A program made the position numbers and the translations under genes. The notes beneath the pieces were generated by a model that was not told the DNA's origin, did no database searches, and saw only the letters and a program-made list of their open reading frames with translations. Source: Atrina japonica (Eukaryota > Mollusca > Bivalvia > Pterioida > Pinnidae). Taken from it: 64,000 nt of DNA. The DNA lies in assembly GCA_030159075.1 (NCBI GenBank), contig BROG01000108.1, positions 614,001-678,000 of the forward strand. The letters run 5' to 3'. This document shows positions 33,876-47,500 of this stretch, one piece after another (position 1 is the stretch's first letter; every line of letters begins with the position of its first letter).

Positions 33876-35135
33876 TAGATATATGGCATATGGAAGCAAA
33901 TTCTTTGCCGAATATTGAAGGCAAGCAGGAATAAGTAAAACACTTACAATTTGTTAATTGATATTTTATTTTCTCCTAAATAACTTGTATTTAGAATATT
34001 TCACTCTCTTGTACAGGTTGAAAACTTACATCGGATTATGTTTCGTTGTGCGAATGCATCAATATTATAAACATGATACCAAGGTTATAATGCTAAAACC
34101 GATATTTTCTGTCAATTAGACTTCATCAGTTGAGCTCCAATTTAAAACAGATCTGCTAAAGAAAAAGTGGTATCAGACAAGGCCACATAATAAATCTAAG
34201 CGTATAAACAAAATCCGTCAAAGAGTAACCACTGTATATAGATGTATATATCTTAGTTTTAGAAGAATTTAGAATTTTGAATGGTGCTATCAGTGCGAAA
34301 ATTACTTTAGTATAAGATTATCAGCTGGTACCGAAATACCAGGTACTAGGCTTATGTATACCCTCGGGGACTCAAACAGTCCACCAGCAGTGGCAACGAC
34401 CTAGTGGTTATAGATATTATAAACATAATACCAAAGTTATAATACAAACACTTCGCTACTAACATGATAACCCATAGAACAAACCCGTGAAAAAACTCGC
34501 ATAGCAATCGATGATGATGATGATGATGATGAAAAAAGTTATAAAACCAATATTCTGTAATAAAAGATGTGGTACAAATTTATGAGGATGATTTTACAGT
34601 ATATCTATCAATGATAATAATTTTACAACCAAACTGGTTGTGACGTGTGGGGCATGACAAATATCTCAGTCATCGCGAACAAAGAGTACGGTACAGGCAA
34701 TTATTAGAACCAACCCCCTCTCTCTCCATATGGAGCAAATAAGATGTATCCTCCTAGGTATGTTTTATGTGTACTTAACTGTTGATATCAAATTAATTTT
34801 GCTAATGTTTGTTCCATATAACAACCTCAATTGCGTCCATTGTCTCAGTTTTAGAAATATCAAGTCACATGTTCAAAAGATACATTGTTATACTTAATAT
34901 TTATATATACATGTATTACCATTTTTTGTGAAACTGTAGTCAGCTGGTTACGAAATTCATTCTATCTAATTGGCTTTACGGTGGGAGTTTTTCATATGAC
35001 GTAACAGCTAAACAGCTGTGTGAGACGAGAGGTAGTTTCCCTTTTCTGTCCGGAAATACTAAATGGAATTACGGTTTATTTTCTTATTGTCATATCATTT
35101 TGAAAGAAACTAGTGATAAGGAAAATTTTGAATAA
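33670..35135. repeat. Long inverted repeat with ~160-bp arms
   Basis: The left arm (about 33670-33835) and right arm (about 34973-35135) are diverged reverse complements, sharing 'ttcatatgacgtaacagct', 'atttccgg' and 'gaaagaaactagtga'. The interior holds a GATA microsatellite (33844-33882), the dispersed repeat 34040-34440 and a GAT microsatellite (34511-34531). Confidence 0.65.
34040..34440. repeat. Dispersed repeat 'tctgtcaattagacttcatc'
   Basis: Best clean relative of 17665-18060. The segment 'ataaacataataccaagg/aagttataat' occurs near both ends, as short direct repeats. Confidence 0.75.
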
Positions 35136-35139
35136 GTGT

Positions 35140-36020
35140 CAGATTTGTTTTGAAGTTATTTTAAAATATTCGTCAGCTTGGTACCGGAAGGTTAAATGTG
35201 TCAGAAGATAATTGAAAATGCAAATGGCCGCGGCCATGCTGTATAATATATCTACAACGAATTTGCGTTTGAATTCTGATATATTATTAATGGGATATGC
35301 CATAGAAAGTTTTAGTGTGACTTACGAGAAGGGAGACAGCTAATATTCATTAACGACAACTGAAAGTAGCCAATTTATTTGACATTTTTACTAATCAGCT
35401 GGGAACCATGATGACTGATATGTACGTAACTTACGTAAGTATTTCACACGATGCGAGTGACGAATTGTTTCTGATAGGAATATCCGGTGAAGGCAAACAA
35501 ATCGACCTGTTTATCAGAAATGCTTGACAAACTTGCACTAGCCCTAACTCTCTTTTTTCCGTTGTAACTACGAAGCTAACTTTCATTTCTGTGGTTCTGG
35601 CCATAACACCATAACATGACCTAGACATATCGCGATATTGGCAGGTAGGCTGTTCAGTGTGCTACAGATGTAGATTTAGTCTTGTGTTTTCGGTTTCTTT
35701 CTGTGATTTTTGTTTTTGTTTTGTGGTAATGTATGGTTTTTAAGATTAAATAAATAAGAAATAAATATGTGATATTCTATTCTTTATTGATTCATCCATA
35801 CATTCCTACGCCAAAATGTAAAGCGTGTAACATTCGGGTCACGTGACTGCAAATACTGACAAATCCAATACATCGCTCTATATACTTGCAATGAAAGGAA
35901 CTGCAGTCGGTATGTAAATATTATGTAATGTGGGAGTCGCACTCTCATCTTTGGTTCCAACTTCGGAAAGATTCATGGTGGTTGTTACCGGTAAATACTA
36001 ATCTAAATAATTGGCCTTAA
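35140..36020. other. Intergenic, no gene recognised
   Basis: 35820-35930 is an inverted relative of 23735-23840. The open frame at 35431-35628 (minus) has no supporting features. Confidence 0.4.
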
Positions 36021-36021
36021 C

Positions 36022-36025
<4 letters not shown>

Positions 36026-36106
<81 letters not shown>

Positions 36107-36152
36107 GATATATATATATTATATATATCTATATATATATATATATATATTT
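36026..36152. repeat. (TA)n microsatellite, interrupted
   Basis: About 125 bp of TA with a few breaks. Confidence 0.95.
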
Positions 36153-36189
36153 AATGGTTTCTTGCACTGTCACTTTCTCTATATTTACT

Positions 36190-36460
36190 TTAAGTTTTTT
36201 TTTTTACATTTTTGTACGGTTGAAATCGTGACTAAGAAAGCTGTATGGTCGAATTCGAGAGGATTCCATTTCCGACGGGTGTGACATGGTAACAGCTGAC
36301 GCCGGCTACTTCCGGACACCTGGTCCCATCCTGTTTGGCATTCGAAATTGTTTTTCATCTTCAGCCCATATTTATTATCTAATTTGTAGCATTCTAATGG
36401 ACTTTGAGTTTCGATTATCCATTTGTACTTCTTCAATTTTCATATGGACAATTCCAAATA
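36190..36460. repeat. Dispersed repeat of the 'agtcagcatcccc' family, minus orientation
   Basis: Shares 'ctggtcccatcctgttt', 'tttgagtttcgattatcca' and 'gtacttcttcaatttt' with 41060-41225 in reverse. Short frames here are products of the repeat. Confidence 0.7.
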
Positions 36461-36834
36461 CAAAACGACATCACGTATAAAGACGTTATAGATTCAAAAT
36501 TAATATACAGAGGAGTTTTACCGTTCATTTGTTTTTCATTGTTCAGTCAATCATACATTAAATACATTCATTTTTAATTTATATCATCGTGGTTTGTTTT
36601 GATATTTTGTTTTAATGTCAGTGTACTTTTGAATGGTTTAGTCAGGTATTGTTTATAATATTCATATTCATGGAGATGTAACCTGGGTCCGAATTCACCA
36701 CATTTTCTCAGTACTAAAGCTCAAGTAACTGTTCATTATTATAGGATAAAACACAATTTGAAGAAATATTTTTAAAAAAAACTGAGAACACACTCAATTT
36801 GGAGTACTATATTCAAAGTATTTATTCATTTTAT

Positions 36835-37105
36835 TACTTTGGTATTATGTTTACAATATTTATAACGACGAGGTCGTTGTCACTTCTGATGGACCGTTTG
36901 AGTCCCCTAGGGTGTACATAAACCTAGAACCTGGTATTTCGGTACCAGCTGATAATCTTATGGGGATGCTTACTACATGGCATCTGATCCCACCTCTTGA
37001 TTTCAAGAAGTCCGTGTTTGTCCATTTTTTACCAGATTTGTATCTATATCCTGGACATCCTAATAATTTATACTTTGGTATCAGAGATTTTTTATATCTG
37101 TAATA
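36835..37105. repeat. Dispersed repeat, reverse orientation
   Basis: Carries 'tttggtattatgttta', 'ggtaccagctgataatctta' and 'gtgtttgtccattttttacc', the reverse of motifs at 34320-34440 and 29110-29170. Confidence 0.7.
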
Positions 37106-37249
37106 TTTAGCTTCATTTTAATTCTAAATTCTTTAAAAAGTAGTTGCTCTTAAACGGATTTGGCTATGCATTAAGATTCGTGATTTGGCCTTGTATTATA
37201 CCCTTTAGAGCATCGATTTAAAATTTGGAGCTCAATTTGGCATACAGAA

Positions 37250-37410
37250 TACAGTAAAACCTCATTTACGGACCACTTTGCATTGAAGATAAATGGTCAG
37301 TTTCATTAAATATCCTAAATAAGTTGAAACTTCCACTTCAAAGACCACCTCATTAATCGGACAACATAGAGTTAGTCAGTTAGGTGGTCTGTATAGCGAG
37401 GTTCCGATGC
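37250..37410. repeat. 'gaccacc / gtggtct' element
   Basis: 'tacagtaaaacctcattta' through 'ggtggtctgtatagcgagg'; relative of 24385 and 57245. Confidence 0.65.
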
Positions 37411-37649
37411 AACATTTTCAAAAATGCCATTAGCCAATGACAACATGTTGTTGATTCATCTCGTAGAAATAAAGTAAGATAAAAACAAAAAATAATAAAA
37501 ATAACCAGTATTTTTAATTCTTTATGTCTAGCTCATTGACATCAATACATCAATACATCATGTACAAGATGTGAGAAAATATAGTATGACATAAAACATA
37601 TACAGAACACACATCAACAATAAAAAAAACTGGAAAATTTATCCGCATA

Positions 37650-38042
37650 TATACTGTAAAATGGGATATTTTGGCGTCGCTAAAATTTGGCTGCATTGAT
37701 CATAAAATGGATATATTTTGGTGAGTTAAATTTTGGCAAGTTATGTTTTAATTATATCATGTTTAAATTCAACCTACCATGAGATCTCAATCTTGTCGTG
37801 TCAAACATTCCAGGAATCTGGAATATCAAAATATTAAAAAGTTCCGGTAGAATAATTAGAATTGATGCTTCATATTGTACTTAATTAAGCTTAATGTCCA
37901 CACAGTGTTATTTTAAAAATCACTTGTTGTTTGTTAATAAAACACTATGTTTTAGAAAGTGTCGGTAGAAACATTGTGTACATATTCTGGAAGGTTTAAT
38001 TTTGGCCACAGAGTGGCCAAAATATCCCAATTTACGGTATAC
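37650..38042. repeat. Inverted-terminal-repeat element
   Basis: The left end tatactgtaaaatgggatat (37650) and right end atatcccaatttacggtata (to 38042) are near-perfect reverse complements over about 25 nt, including 'ttttggc/gccaaaa'. No transposase frame; MITE-like. Confidence 0.75.
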
Positions 38043-38225
38043 AGGTGACTCTCGATATCGAATTTTGTCTACAGAACCACCGAAAAACTTCGAGGTTTCA
38101 AGTACTGATATAGCATCAACAATCACAAACTGAAAAAAATTATCCGGATATATATACACATACAGGTGACTCTTGATGTCTCGAAGTCCACGGGACCACT
38201 GAAAAACTTCGAAGTCTCAAGTACT
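38040..38225. repeat. Direct repeat pair, ~65 bp
   Basis: 'tacaggtgactct.gatat/gt' to 'aacttcga.gt.tcaagtac' occurs twice, about 123 bp apart. Confidence 0.75.
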
Positions 38226-38359
38226 GATACAATAGGTTGCGTTTGGCAAAATTGTTATAATTATATGCATGTATTTGTTATTCTAACCACCAGGTGGTCT
38301 CTTTGGGTTATATATGAAAAAATATAACATAAAATATGCATGTGAAATTTTTTCATCGA

Positions 38360-39700
38360 CTACAGCTCATATCGCTTTAAGAGAACCTGAAGGCTATTTT
38401 CCAAAGAATTTTCATGTTCATCTAATATCAAAGTTACACATGAGTATGGGGGAATTTTGTTTTCTTTGTCATTTATAGTAATACATTGCATATCTTTGTT
38501 ATGTATTTCAGAATTGCCAAAACTTCTACACAAGAGAATGAAAATATACGGGGACAAAGGGTCACCCTGACGGCAACCACGATGTAATGTGAAAGAATCG
38601 GAGAAACCCCCCTGATTAACCATAGCTGTTATATCTAAATAAAACAATGATACCCCTTTACGAAAAGAATTGTAAAAATTAAAGAATTTGGGGACTTTCT
38701 GTTTGAATGAAAAGTCTTTTCAAAATCAATCAACAATAATAGCCCTGGTGTTTTTCCTCATCTGTGAATTGCATGTCATATATTAACCTGATGTTTTCTC
38801 CAATGTACCTGTCCGATATGAAGTCAGTCTGATCAGGATGTACATTATCATCTAGCAATCCTTATATAGATGTGGCCACTACAGCAGGTTTTATTGTATC
38901 TTGTATTTGAGTCCACAAAAGGCTATCAATCCTGTATGCGTAATTTATAGACCTAAAGACGTATGCACCAAGCTGCCACCAGAAGGTATTAAAGAATTAT
39001 TGAGTAAATATCCTAGCATCAGGGGACTTATTTGGCCTCATTTCATAAAGAGTATTTCCTTTTTGCTCGTTCAGTAAGTTCTCCTTTAAGTTTCTTTGAC
39101 TCATCCTCATTTAATTTGGTTATGTGTGGAAAGTTAAATTCAGCGGTAGGATCAATGTTCTAAATATCATTTTCCCTACCAGAGTATAATCTTTCATAAA
39201 AGGTTTTAGTTAATTATATTGCCGTTTTCCTATTCTATTTTGGGGATAAGTTTACTTGTAAAGTTTCTAGATTCTGGTTTACAACAATACTTGAAAGGAT
39301 TTTTCCTTCTTCTATCCATCTAACTCTGGATCTTATAAATGTTCTAATTTTTTTTTATTTATTTTCACATTCGGCATAATTCCTATCACTCAATTCTCTT
39401 CTGTTAGCTTATTTTCAATTTCTGTCCATTTTTTCTTAAGATGTTAAGATATTATTTTACCATGAATTTCCATAAGTAGAGTTTCTAAGAATAGTTGGTC
39501 ATTTACATGAACTGAATCTGATCTAAGGGTACATTTTCTATAGCTTCTGTGCTATATATGGGAAGGGCAAATTGTTTCTTAATTTCAGTTATTTGATTAT
39601 TAATAGTATCAACATAATCTTTATTACATAAAAGGGAGTTGCTCATTTTCCAAAATCTCTTACTTTTGTCAAAGTTTCCAAAACTAATTGTCATTTTTAC
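38360..39700 (-). pseudogene. Tx1/L1-like LINE, decayed ORF2 fragment
   Basis: Reading leftward on the minus strand, recognisable pieces of a non-LTR retrotransposon polyprotein appear in order: FWKMSNSLLCNKDYVD (about 39640); a Lys/Glu-rich linker; an arginine-rich R/W/EEG/KS segment near 39310; an FYERLYS-like piece near 39210; PGLLLLIDFEK (about 38740); and RGCRQGDPLSPYIFIL (about 38560). The block that should hold YADD is disrupted. Frameshifts and stops separate the pieces, so the copy is inactive. It lies just past the 3' end of the caspase-like gene. Confidence 0.85.
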
Positions 39701-39779
39701 AGCTGAATTGTCTGACCTTTACCCTATAATAGTTTCACAGGAATACATATAACATGTAAAAGGAAGAAAGAAAAAAATG

Positions 39780-39995
39780 AGACAACAAAATAAAGAGGAA
39801 ATAATGGGGATAGGGGCATTAAGTCAGGTGGCAGAATAGAAAAAAACCTAAGTGTGACAGATAATTAAATAAACAGAAGATAATAGGGTTAGTGGCATTT
39901 AGTGAGGTGGCAGACAAGAAAAAGTTGTGGCAGATAAGAAAATAAAGTGGAGAAAATAGGGTTAGTGGCATTAAGTGAGGTGGCAGAGTATATAA
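39780..39995. repeat. Tandem repeat, about three ~75-bp units
   Basis: Units contain 'aatagggttagtggcatt.a' and 'agtgaggtggcaga..agaa'. The minus-strand frame across it is a repeat translation. Confidence 0.75.
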
Positions 39996-40463
39996 AAAGT
40001 ACACGTCGGGAATTATGAACTCTAATAGTCTGTACGGCTTTATTAAAGGGGCAACAGCTGTGTCAAATCCAGTGTGGTATCCATATACAAATACTAAGGT
40101 TGATTTAACCTGGGTTTCACAAGCAACTTTTACAAAATATAGGAATTAAGGAATTTTCATGCCTGTGTATATATCTCTTTTTGTGACTGTATATCAACCT
40201 AAGTAAAAAAAAAGGTAAGAAAAATTTTGGAAAATAACACATCTGATGCACCTTTAAGGACTTACGGGATTTAGTAAATAAAGTAAAAATTGCTCTCTGA
40301 TAAAAAGTATGGTATGGAAGAAAATTATACACATATAATACTTAAATATTTCATACAAAAGATCTTTTCTCTGTCAAAGTTAGATGGAAGAAACAGTAAA
40401 ACAAATAATTTTTACTTACTCAGGTCAATATAATAAAAGCTTGGATTATATGATTTGCTTTGC

Positions 40464-40720
40464 TCAATCCTTTACTATGTTTAGCTTCATCTCTTTTGTC
40501 AGCCTATGAATTACGCTGCCATTATTCGATAAATGTTTGATCACAGGGTTATTTTCATCACCCAAATCTGCTTCAAAATTATGCTTGGACATATCCCAAA
40601 TAACTTTTGTCAAAAGGCTTAAAACACTAATCTCTTCATTTCGGCGCGTTCCTTGCATTACTGTTTTAAGAGCCAATAGGCTATGACTACCTGTGCTTGG
40701 ATTAGTGTAAGAATATTTGC
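40464..40720 (-). CDS. Caspase-like gene, last exon (small subunit)
   Basis: The acceptor TGTGTTGCAG ends at 40721; TGA at 40466-40464. 84 codons after the split Gly: KYSYTNPSTGSHSLLAL, then NEEISVLSLLTKVIW and a C-terminal helix/strand ending KLNIVKD. No AATAAA was seen within about 150 bp downstream. Confidence 0.8.
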
Positions 40721-43700
40721 CTGCAACACAAACAGAAATATCAGTAAGCTTTTACTGAAGTATGTTCGCGAATGTAGAAGAATGAAATCTTGTACACAAT
40801 TAACTTGAAACCATAAACATTTTCACGATATCTGCGGCCCTGTAACTGCAAAATGATAGATTCCCGGAAAATGACGACAAGAGACAAAAGTTATTATGAC
40901 AACATCACCGTATTTACGGGTTATTTCATCATTTTGCAGTACAAAGTTACAGGACTGCGGTTACCGTGAAAAGGTGTAATCTACATCTGTAAAGGAAATA
41001 CGTTAAATTACTTTACAAATAAACGTAAAGAGATGTGCCATTTATATGCAGTGGTTAGTAAGTAAAATTGAAGAAGTACCAATCAATAATCAAAACTCAA
41101 ATCCTTTATAACACGACGAATTAGATGTGCAATAGTCTCAACATGAAGAACAATTACGACTCCCAAACGGGATAAGACCAGGTGTCCGGAAGGAGTCAGC
41201 GTCTTCTGCTGGCATGCCACACATGTAAAGATTAAACTTTTTACTCTAGATGAAAATTTTGTACAGTGTAATGAAAATCAAGAACTAGAGGACCCCATGA
41301 GCCTGAAACAAACAAAATGTTTCTAATTTTCTTTCTTTTATTCAATTTTAAAAAAAATTCTATCATTACCTTTATTGGGCGATAAAATGAACTTATGATG
41401 ACCATTTTGCTGTATGAAGCCAAAAACATAAAGATGAACTTTGGAAGGGACATTACTCCGTGAGAAAGAGATACTATTTCAATCATGTTTTTACCAAATA
41501 TAAATCTTTGCTGATCAGTTTGATTCTAACAGTTTGTTTCTACCAATTATAATTTTCACGATTATATACATAAACAAGAGGCCCAAAGGGCCTTAACGGT
41601 CACCTGAGGGAAATGTATAATTGGGAAAGGTTCATGGTCTTTTTCAAAGGAGGCTGTGTCAAATAATTTGCATTTTCTGTTTATTGAAACTGTGTCAAAT
41701 ATGGGTATTTGTGGTTTTTATTCATAATTCAATTGTTGCTTTCTACTGCTTTATTTGTGACAGCATATATTAAACTTTTCAAGATAAAAGGACAAAACTC
41801 AATATAATGTGAGAAATCCACAAAGAAGGGGAAATAACTCCAATAATGGTTAACCCAGCAGTTTCCGCCCTGTTGACTTTTTTGTAGATCATTGCGTGCT
41901 GAACATTTTCCCTTCTTGCACTTTCTCTGTATCTATTATACATTTCAAGATAACGGGACAAAACAGTCCAAAACATAAGAGATCCACTAAAAAGGGAAAA
42001 TAACGCCCATAATGGTTGACCCGTAATTCGACCGTGTTGACGTTTTTGTAGATCTTCACGTACTGAACAATTTTGCTTCTTATACTCTTACTCTAGCTAT
42101 AATATAATTTTCAAGATAATGTCAAAAAACATCCAAGAACATGAACAAGAGGCCCAATGGGCCTTAACGGTCACCTGAGAAAAAAGTTCAAGTCAGATTT
42201 GACTAAACTTAGTCCACTGGTTCTTGAGAAGTCGAAAATGTCTCAAATTGACAAAGAAACTTAAACTTTTTGTCAAAAACACGAAAAATGTACTAAAAGG
42301 GGAAATAACTCCCAAAAGGGGTGACCTGACAATTTCGGATCTATTGACTTTTTCATAGACCTTTGCTTGCTGAAATTTTTGCTTCTTTCACTTTGTACCT
42401 ATTATACATTTCAAGATAATGTCAGCAAACATTAAAAAACATGAAAAACCCACTTAAATGTATAAATAATTTCCATAGAAGGCAATATGACAATTTTGGC
42501 CCTATTGACTTTTTTTTAGATCTTTGCGTGCTGAACATTTTTTCTTCTTTTACTCTCTCTCTCTCTCTCTCCATTATACTTTTCAAGATAATAGTCAAAA
42601 ACATGAAAAATCCATTAAAAGGGAGACAACCGAAGGGGCGACCTGACAAATTCACCCTATTGACTTTTTTGTAGATCTTTGCATGCTGAACATTTTTGCC
42701 TCTTTCACTTTTATTCTACCTAATATACTTTTCATGATAATAACAATAAACATCCAAAAACATAAAAAATCCACTTAATAGGGGAAATAACTCAAATAAG
42801 AGACAACCAGACATTAGCAACCCTATTGACTTTTTTGTAGATCTTTGAATGCTGAACAATCCTGTTTCTTTAACTTTTACTCTACCTATTATACGTTTCA
42901 AAGGATATCTAGTTTACCCTAGTTACTATTTCTGTATTGACAACCAGATTTCATAAGTTGCTAAAATCAAAAGAGAAACTTTGGAGATGATACACTCTGT
43001 GAAAGAAACGATATTGATTTTTGCAGGGTCTCCCTGGCTGGACAGATTGAAGGGTGGAGGCCAGACGTAGAGCAATTCACTGTTCCTATAGGAAGCAAGA
43101 TAAACGTACCGTCACCGTACATAAAACACTAATGTTACAGAAACCTTAACAAGAAAAGATGTGAGAGATAACTTCCAAGTCAACAAACATTAAATGATGG
43201 CATTAGCTCACGTATTCTACCAGAGAGGACAGAGGTATTCACAAAACTAACAGAAAAGATTGTCTTGTCCTTATGGGTCGGGGTGAGACAATATTATCAT
43301 GTGACGTCGCTATGCCGTCGGACAATAAGACCGAAAAACCTTTTAAATGAATTGCTTATATTCTGAAAATTGAAAATTCATCATAAATACAATCAAAAAG
43401 TTGTTAAAATGATTAGTAATTTTTTTTTAGATTTCAACCTTTGGTGTTATTTCACGGATCAGCAATTGGACTTTGAAGCGGTGGCCGAGTGAGTAATTAA
43501 CACGTTATGCTTATCTTCTACTGTACTTTTCACTAAGGAGTAGTCCTGCACACCCGCAAAATTAGCAAATTGACAAAGGAGACAAATAATTAATCGCCAC
43601 TATCAAGCTTCGGTGTGGAAGAATGAAATATTTCCCACTCAGTACAGGAATTTCTTCGTCCATCATTTATAGTGGTGATATTGAATATATTACTCGTTTT

Positions 43701-44473
43701 GGGTCAGGTGAATAAAATCAGGATTAAAAATGCTTGCATTTATCGACTATGAGGAAAGGGACTTTGGGATCAAATTATCTGATTTATTGTACTTATATGG
43801 TTTTTTGAGTTAAAAATATTTAATAAAACCTTACCTGTGACACCTGTAACATGAAAGTTTTGAAGTAATTTTATTGTCAATGACATAGTGTCTCATTTTG
43901 ATGATACATTGCCCTACCATCAACAAGGATTCATAGAGTTTGAACCCCAGCCAGGGCATGATGAGTTTACAGGTGCCTTTGTTATTTCTGTATTTGTGAT
44001 TTATATAAAATTTATTTACAGAGATAGCATCCCTTGTGATCCATGATCCAAGGGCCATAGCAAAAATGAAGTCAAATTTTCCGGACAATTTGAGGAAGAG
44101 TCCTCAGGACTAAAAGATAAAAAATAAAATAAATAATAACACGCATACACACTCGCACGCAAACACAACCAGAATACCAATGAAATGCTACATGTTACAT
44201 TGTTATCAAAATCAAACACATGCATAACTATAAAACTAAAACTAAAACTTAACAACCAATGAAATAACGCAATGTGAATAAGATAAACAAAACTATGTGA
44301 AATTAGCAAGAAACTACACAATGTATTTAATCTAGTGAGTCAAAACATGTAAGATCTGCGTGTTATCAAACATGGAACTAAAATTGTCAATGTTGTTAGT
44401 CATTTTAGTGCTTTATATAATTTGTTTCAGTATTTGTATCTATTTGCTTAGATCCGATGTTATTTACTTAGAT

Positions 44474-44551
<78 letters not shown>

Positions 44552-47500
44552 GAGGGAGAGAGACAGACAGATACAGAGAGACAGACAGACAGACAAACTA
44601 TAAGTTATTAACCTTCCTATTGGAGTTGTTAATTGTAATAAGCAAATAACATACCACTTGGAGCTCCAAACAGCATAACACAATTTGGAGGGAGATTAGG
44701 ATTAATGTGTTCGGTGACATTTACATTTGCGTCAGCATTTTCATTTGCTAAAATAGATTCAAAGATCACATGATGCATTCTCACAAATTTTGTTTCACAT
44801 ACTGCTATATGTAGTCTTATATATTTAGTCTTTAAAGTATCATCATTACATGTAGTTTATATTAGGAAATTATAGACTAACCTTCAGTAAGTAAACTTAC
44901 AGACCTTCACAATGTTACAGATAACCAACTGATAATAAACAGGCAAATCAATGTGTAACAGATAATCCACAAACCAATAACAATGTGTAGCAGACAATCA
45001 ACAAACCAATAACAATGTGTAACAGATGATCAACAAACCAATACCAATATGTAATAGATGATCAACAAACCAATAACATTGTGTAATAGATAATCCACAA
45101 ACCAATAACAATGTGTAACAGATAATCCACAAACTAATAACAATGTGTAACAGATGATCAACAAACCAATAACAATGTGTAATATATGATCAACAAACCA
45201 ATACCAATATGTAATAGATGATGAAAAAACCAATAACATTGTGTAACAGATAATCCACAAACCAATAACAATGTGTAATATATAATCCAGAAACTAATAA
45301 CAATGTGTAATAGATAATCAACAAACCAATAACAATGTGTAATAAGTAATCCTCAAACCAATAACAATGTGTAAAAGATAATCGACAAACAAATAACAAT
45401 GTGTAACATATAATCCACAAACCAATAACAATGTGTAATAGATAATCAACAAACCAATAACAATGTATAATAGATAATCAACAAACCAATAATTAATGTG
45501 TAATAGATAATCAACAAACCAATAACAATGTGTAACAGATGATCAACAAACCAATAACAATGTGTAACATATAATCCACAAACCAATAACAATGTGTAAT
45601 AGATGATCAGTGCACTAATAACATGTAACAGATAAATAATAATTAAAAAACAATAACAATGTATAATAGATTATCAGCAAACCAATAACAATGTGTAACA
45701 TATAATCCACAAACCAATAACAACATTTAACAGGTAATAAACAAGCTAATAACAATATTAATAGATGATCAACAAACTAATAACAATGTGTAACATACAA
45801 TCTACAAACCAGTAGATTATATCATAAAGCCATTAACAACATGTAACAGACAATCAACAAGCTAATAACAACATGTTACAGATAATCAACACACTAATAA
45901 CAACACGTAATAGATAATCAACAAGTTAAATTAATAACGGTATTTACAAGACTATTAGTCTTTAGGCATAAAATTCTGCAATGAGTATGAAATTGAAATT
46001 CAAAAGATAAAATATTGCATGTCTATAAAAATGCTGAAGTTTTATGGTGTACTTTGAAACAGTCAGTTAAAAACTGTATATAAAAGAGTCATAAAAACAC
46101 ATAAAATCCTTGAATTTTAAATTGATGTCAAGCCTAGAAGCATTTGACAAATAAATGCCACTATGGTGCTCAACAATCATTTCCACCAGTTCTGTATCAG
46201 TCCACTTTGTATTTGGACAAGTGAAGTGAAAACCTTAAATCATTGAACCAAAAAGTCATGTTTCGGTATTTAAAGAAAAAAAAATTAAACAACACTTTAT
46301 TTTTAATCGGTATTAACCTGAATTAGGTGCCCATGTAATTTTTTAGTTTTTCAGACCTGAGAATCGGATATCAAATGACTATATATAATACCTTCAATTT
46401 TCAGACAAGTGACGTTTGCATTCAGACAAGCAGATTCCAAGTAATTGCATTACAGAGTTTAAGTGAAAATGTTATGATTGTTGCCCCCTACACTATATAA
46501 AAATAAAACATTGATTCCGATACCAAAGAAAGTCTTTTTATTTACATCAGTGAGATAACCTACATGAGAATGAATAGATTAAGATAAAACAGAAAAAAAC
46601 AACGTACCTGGTCCAAATCTTTCTGCTTTAACATCATTCACTAATTTAATGGAAATTCCAACATCAATCATTGTATCATTATTACCGGGATAAACTCTGC
46701 ACATCTGTGATTTTATAAAAAAAAATCCGATATCAATGTCTTTCCTTCTTATTTTAACTAATCTATTTTAAATTAACAACTTTCGGACTTGTTAAGGAAG
46801 CTTGATAGGGCTTGTATGGTAAATAGCCCGAATTTCAATCAAAGTTAGGAATTTTCCTTTTCAATTCATAATGAATGATAATTTTGGTGAAGTCGTGCGT
46901 GAAATCTCACCAAGTGAAATATCATGGGTACAGAATAAAACAGAAAATGTGAATGGCAGAAAAAGTACTCAGAATTCATGATATTCAGAAAGTCTTGACA
47001 AATAATTCATTGATGTCCAGTTATCCCAAAATGAATGTGTATGGCAGATTCCGTGAGTGCTAGGATTACATGGATGGAAATACTAAAATTAATTAAATTA
47101 ATTACATTAACTAATTATTCGATTTTTCATGCATGAATATGATATTTTGTGTAATATTACATCAAATTGATACATTAACAAACAAAATGATTTATGTTAT
47201 TTCACTGCGTTTTACTATTTATGTAACAAATGAGCCCAAAATAGGACTGAATGAACTCCTTTCAATTTTGATGTCTTTTTTTTCAAAAACAGAATTTTTT
47301 TTTCAAGATTATATTCAAAATAACATGTAATTCAAAAAGAGTACTTAAATGTTTTTTATTTCTTTTATTTTACAAATTTATATATATATATATAATTTAA
47401 TATTAAATAAACGCTGCTGATTGGCTGGAGCAAAGTAAGTTATATCTGTGTAACCTGCTTTGCTCCCGTATAACTGGCATTGCTACGTCATGAGCCCCTT

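Larger units (their letters stand above)
40721..44654 (-). other. Caspase-like gene intron 4
   Basis: 3.9 kb containing a repeat of the 'agtcagcgtc' family (41060-41225), the ~190-bp-unit array (41572-42910) and sequence without recognised features. Exon-like pieces at 43030-43100 and 43432-43490 on the plus strand have acceptor-like ends but no supporting gene. Confidence 0.6.

Noticed and set aside
38360..38647. Active reverse transcriptase gene
   Set aside because: Only short conserved blocks survive, the catalytic Y-A-D-D block is disrupted, and frameshifts separate the segments; called as a LINE pseudogene.
43025..43490. Two plus-strand exon-like pieces (43030-43100 and 43432-43490) with acceptor-like borders
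   Set aside because: Short, inside an intron of a minus-strand gene, in no shared frame, with no family recognised; too weak to call.
45030..45420. Two 76-codon minus-strand frames with repeated CYT..YWF motifs
   Set aside because: They are translations of the 32-bp minisatellite.
44925..45935. CRISPR-like regularly spaced repeats
   Set aside because: Units are contiguous 32-bp tandem repeats without unique spacers, in eukaryotic intron DNA.
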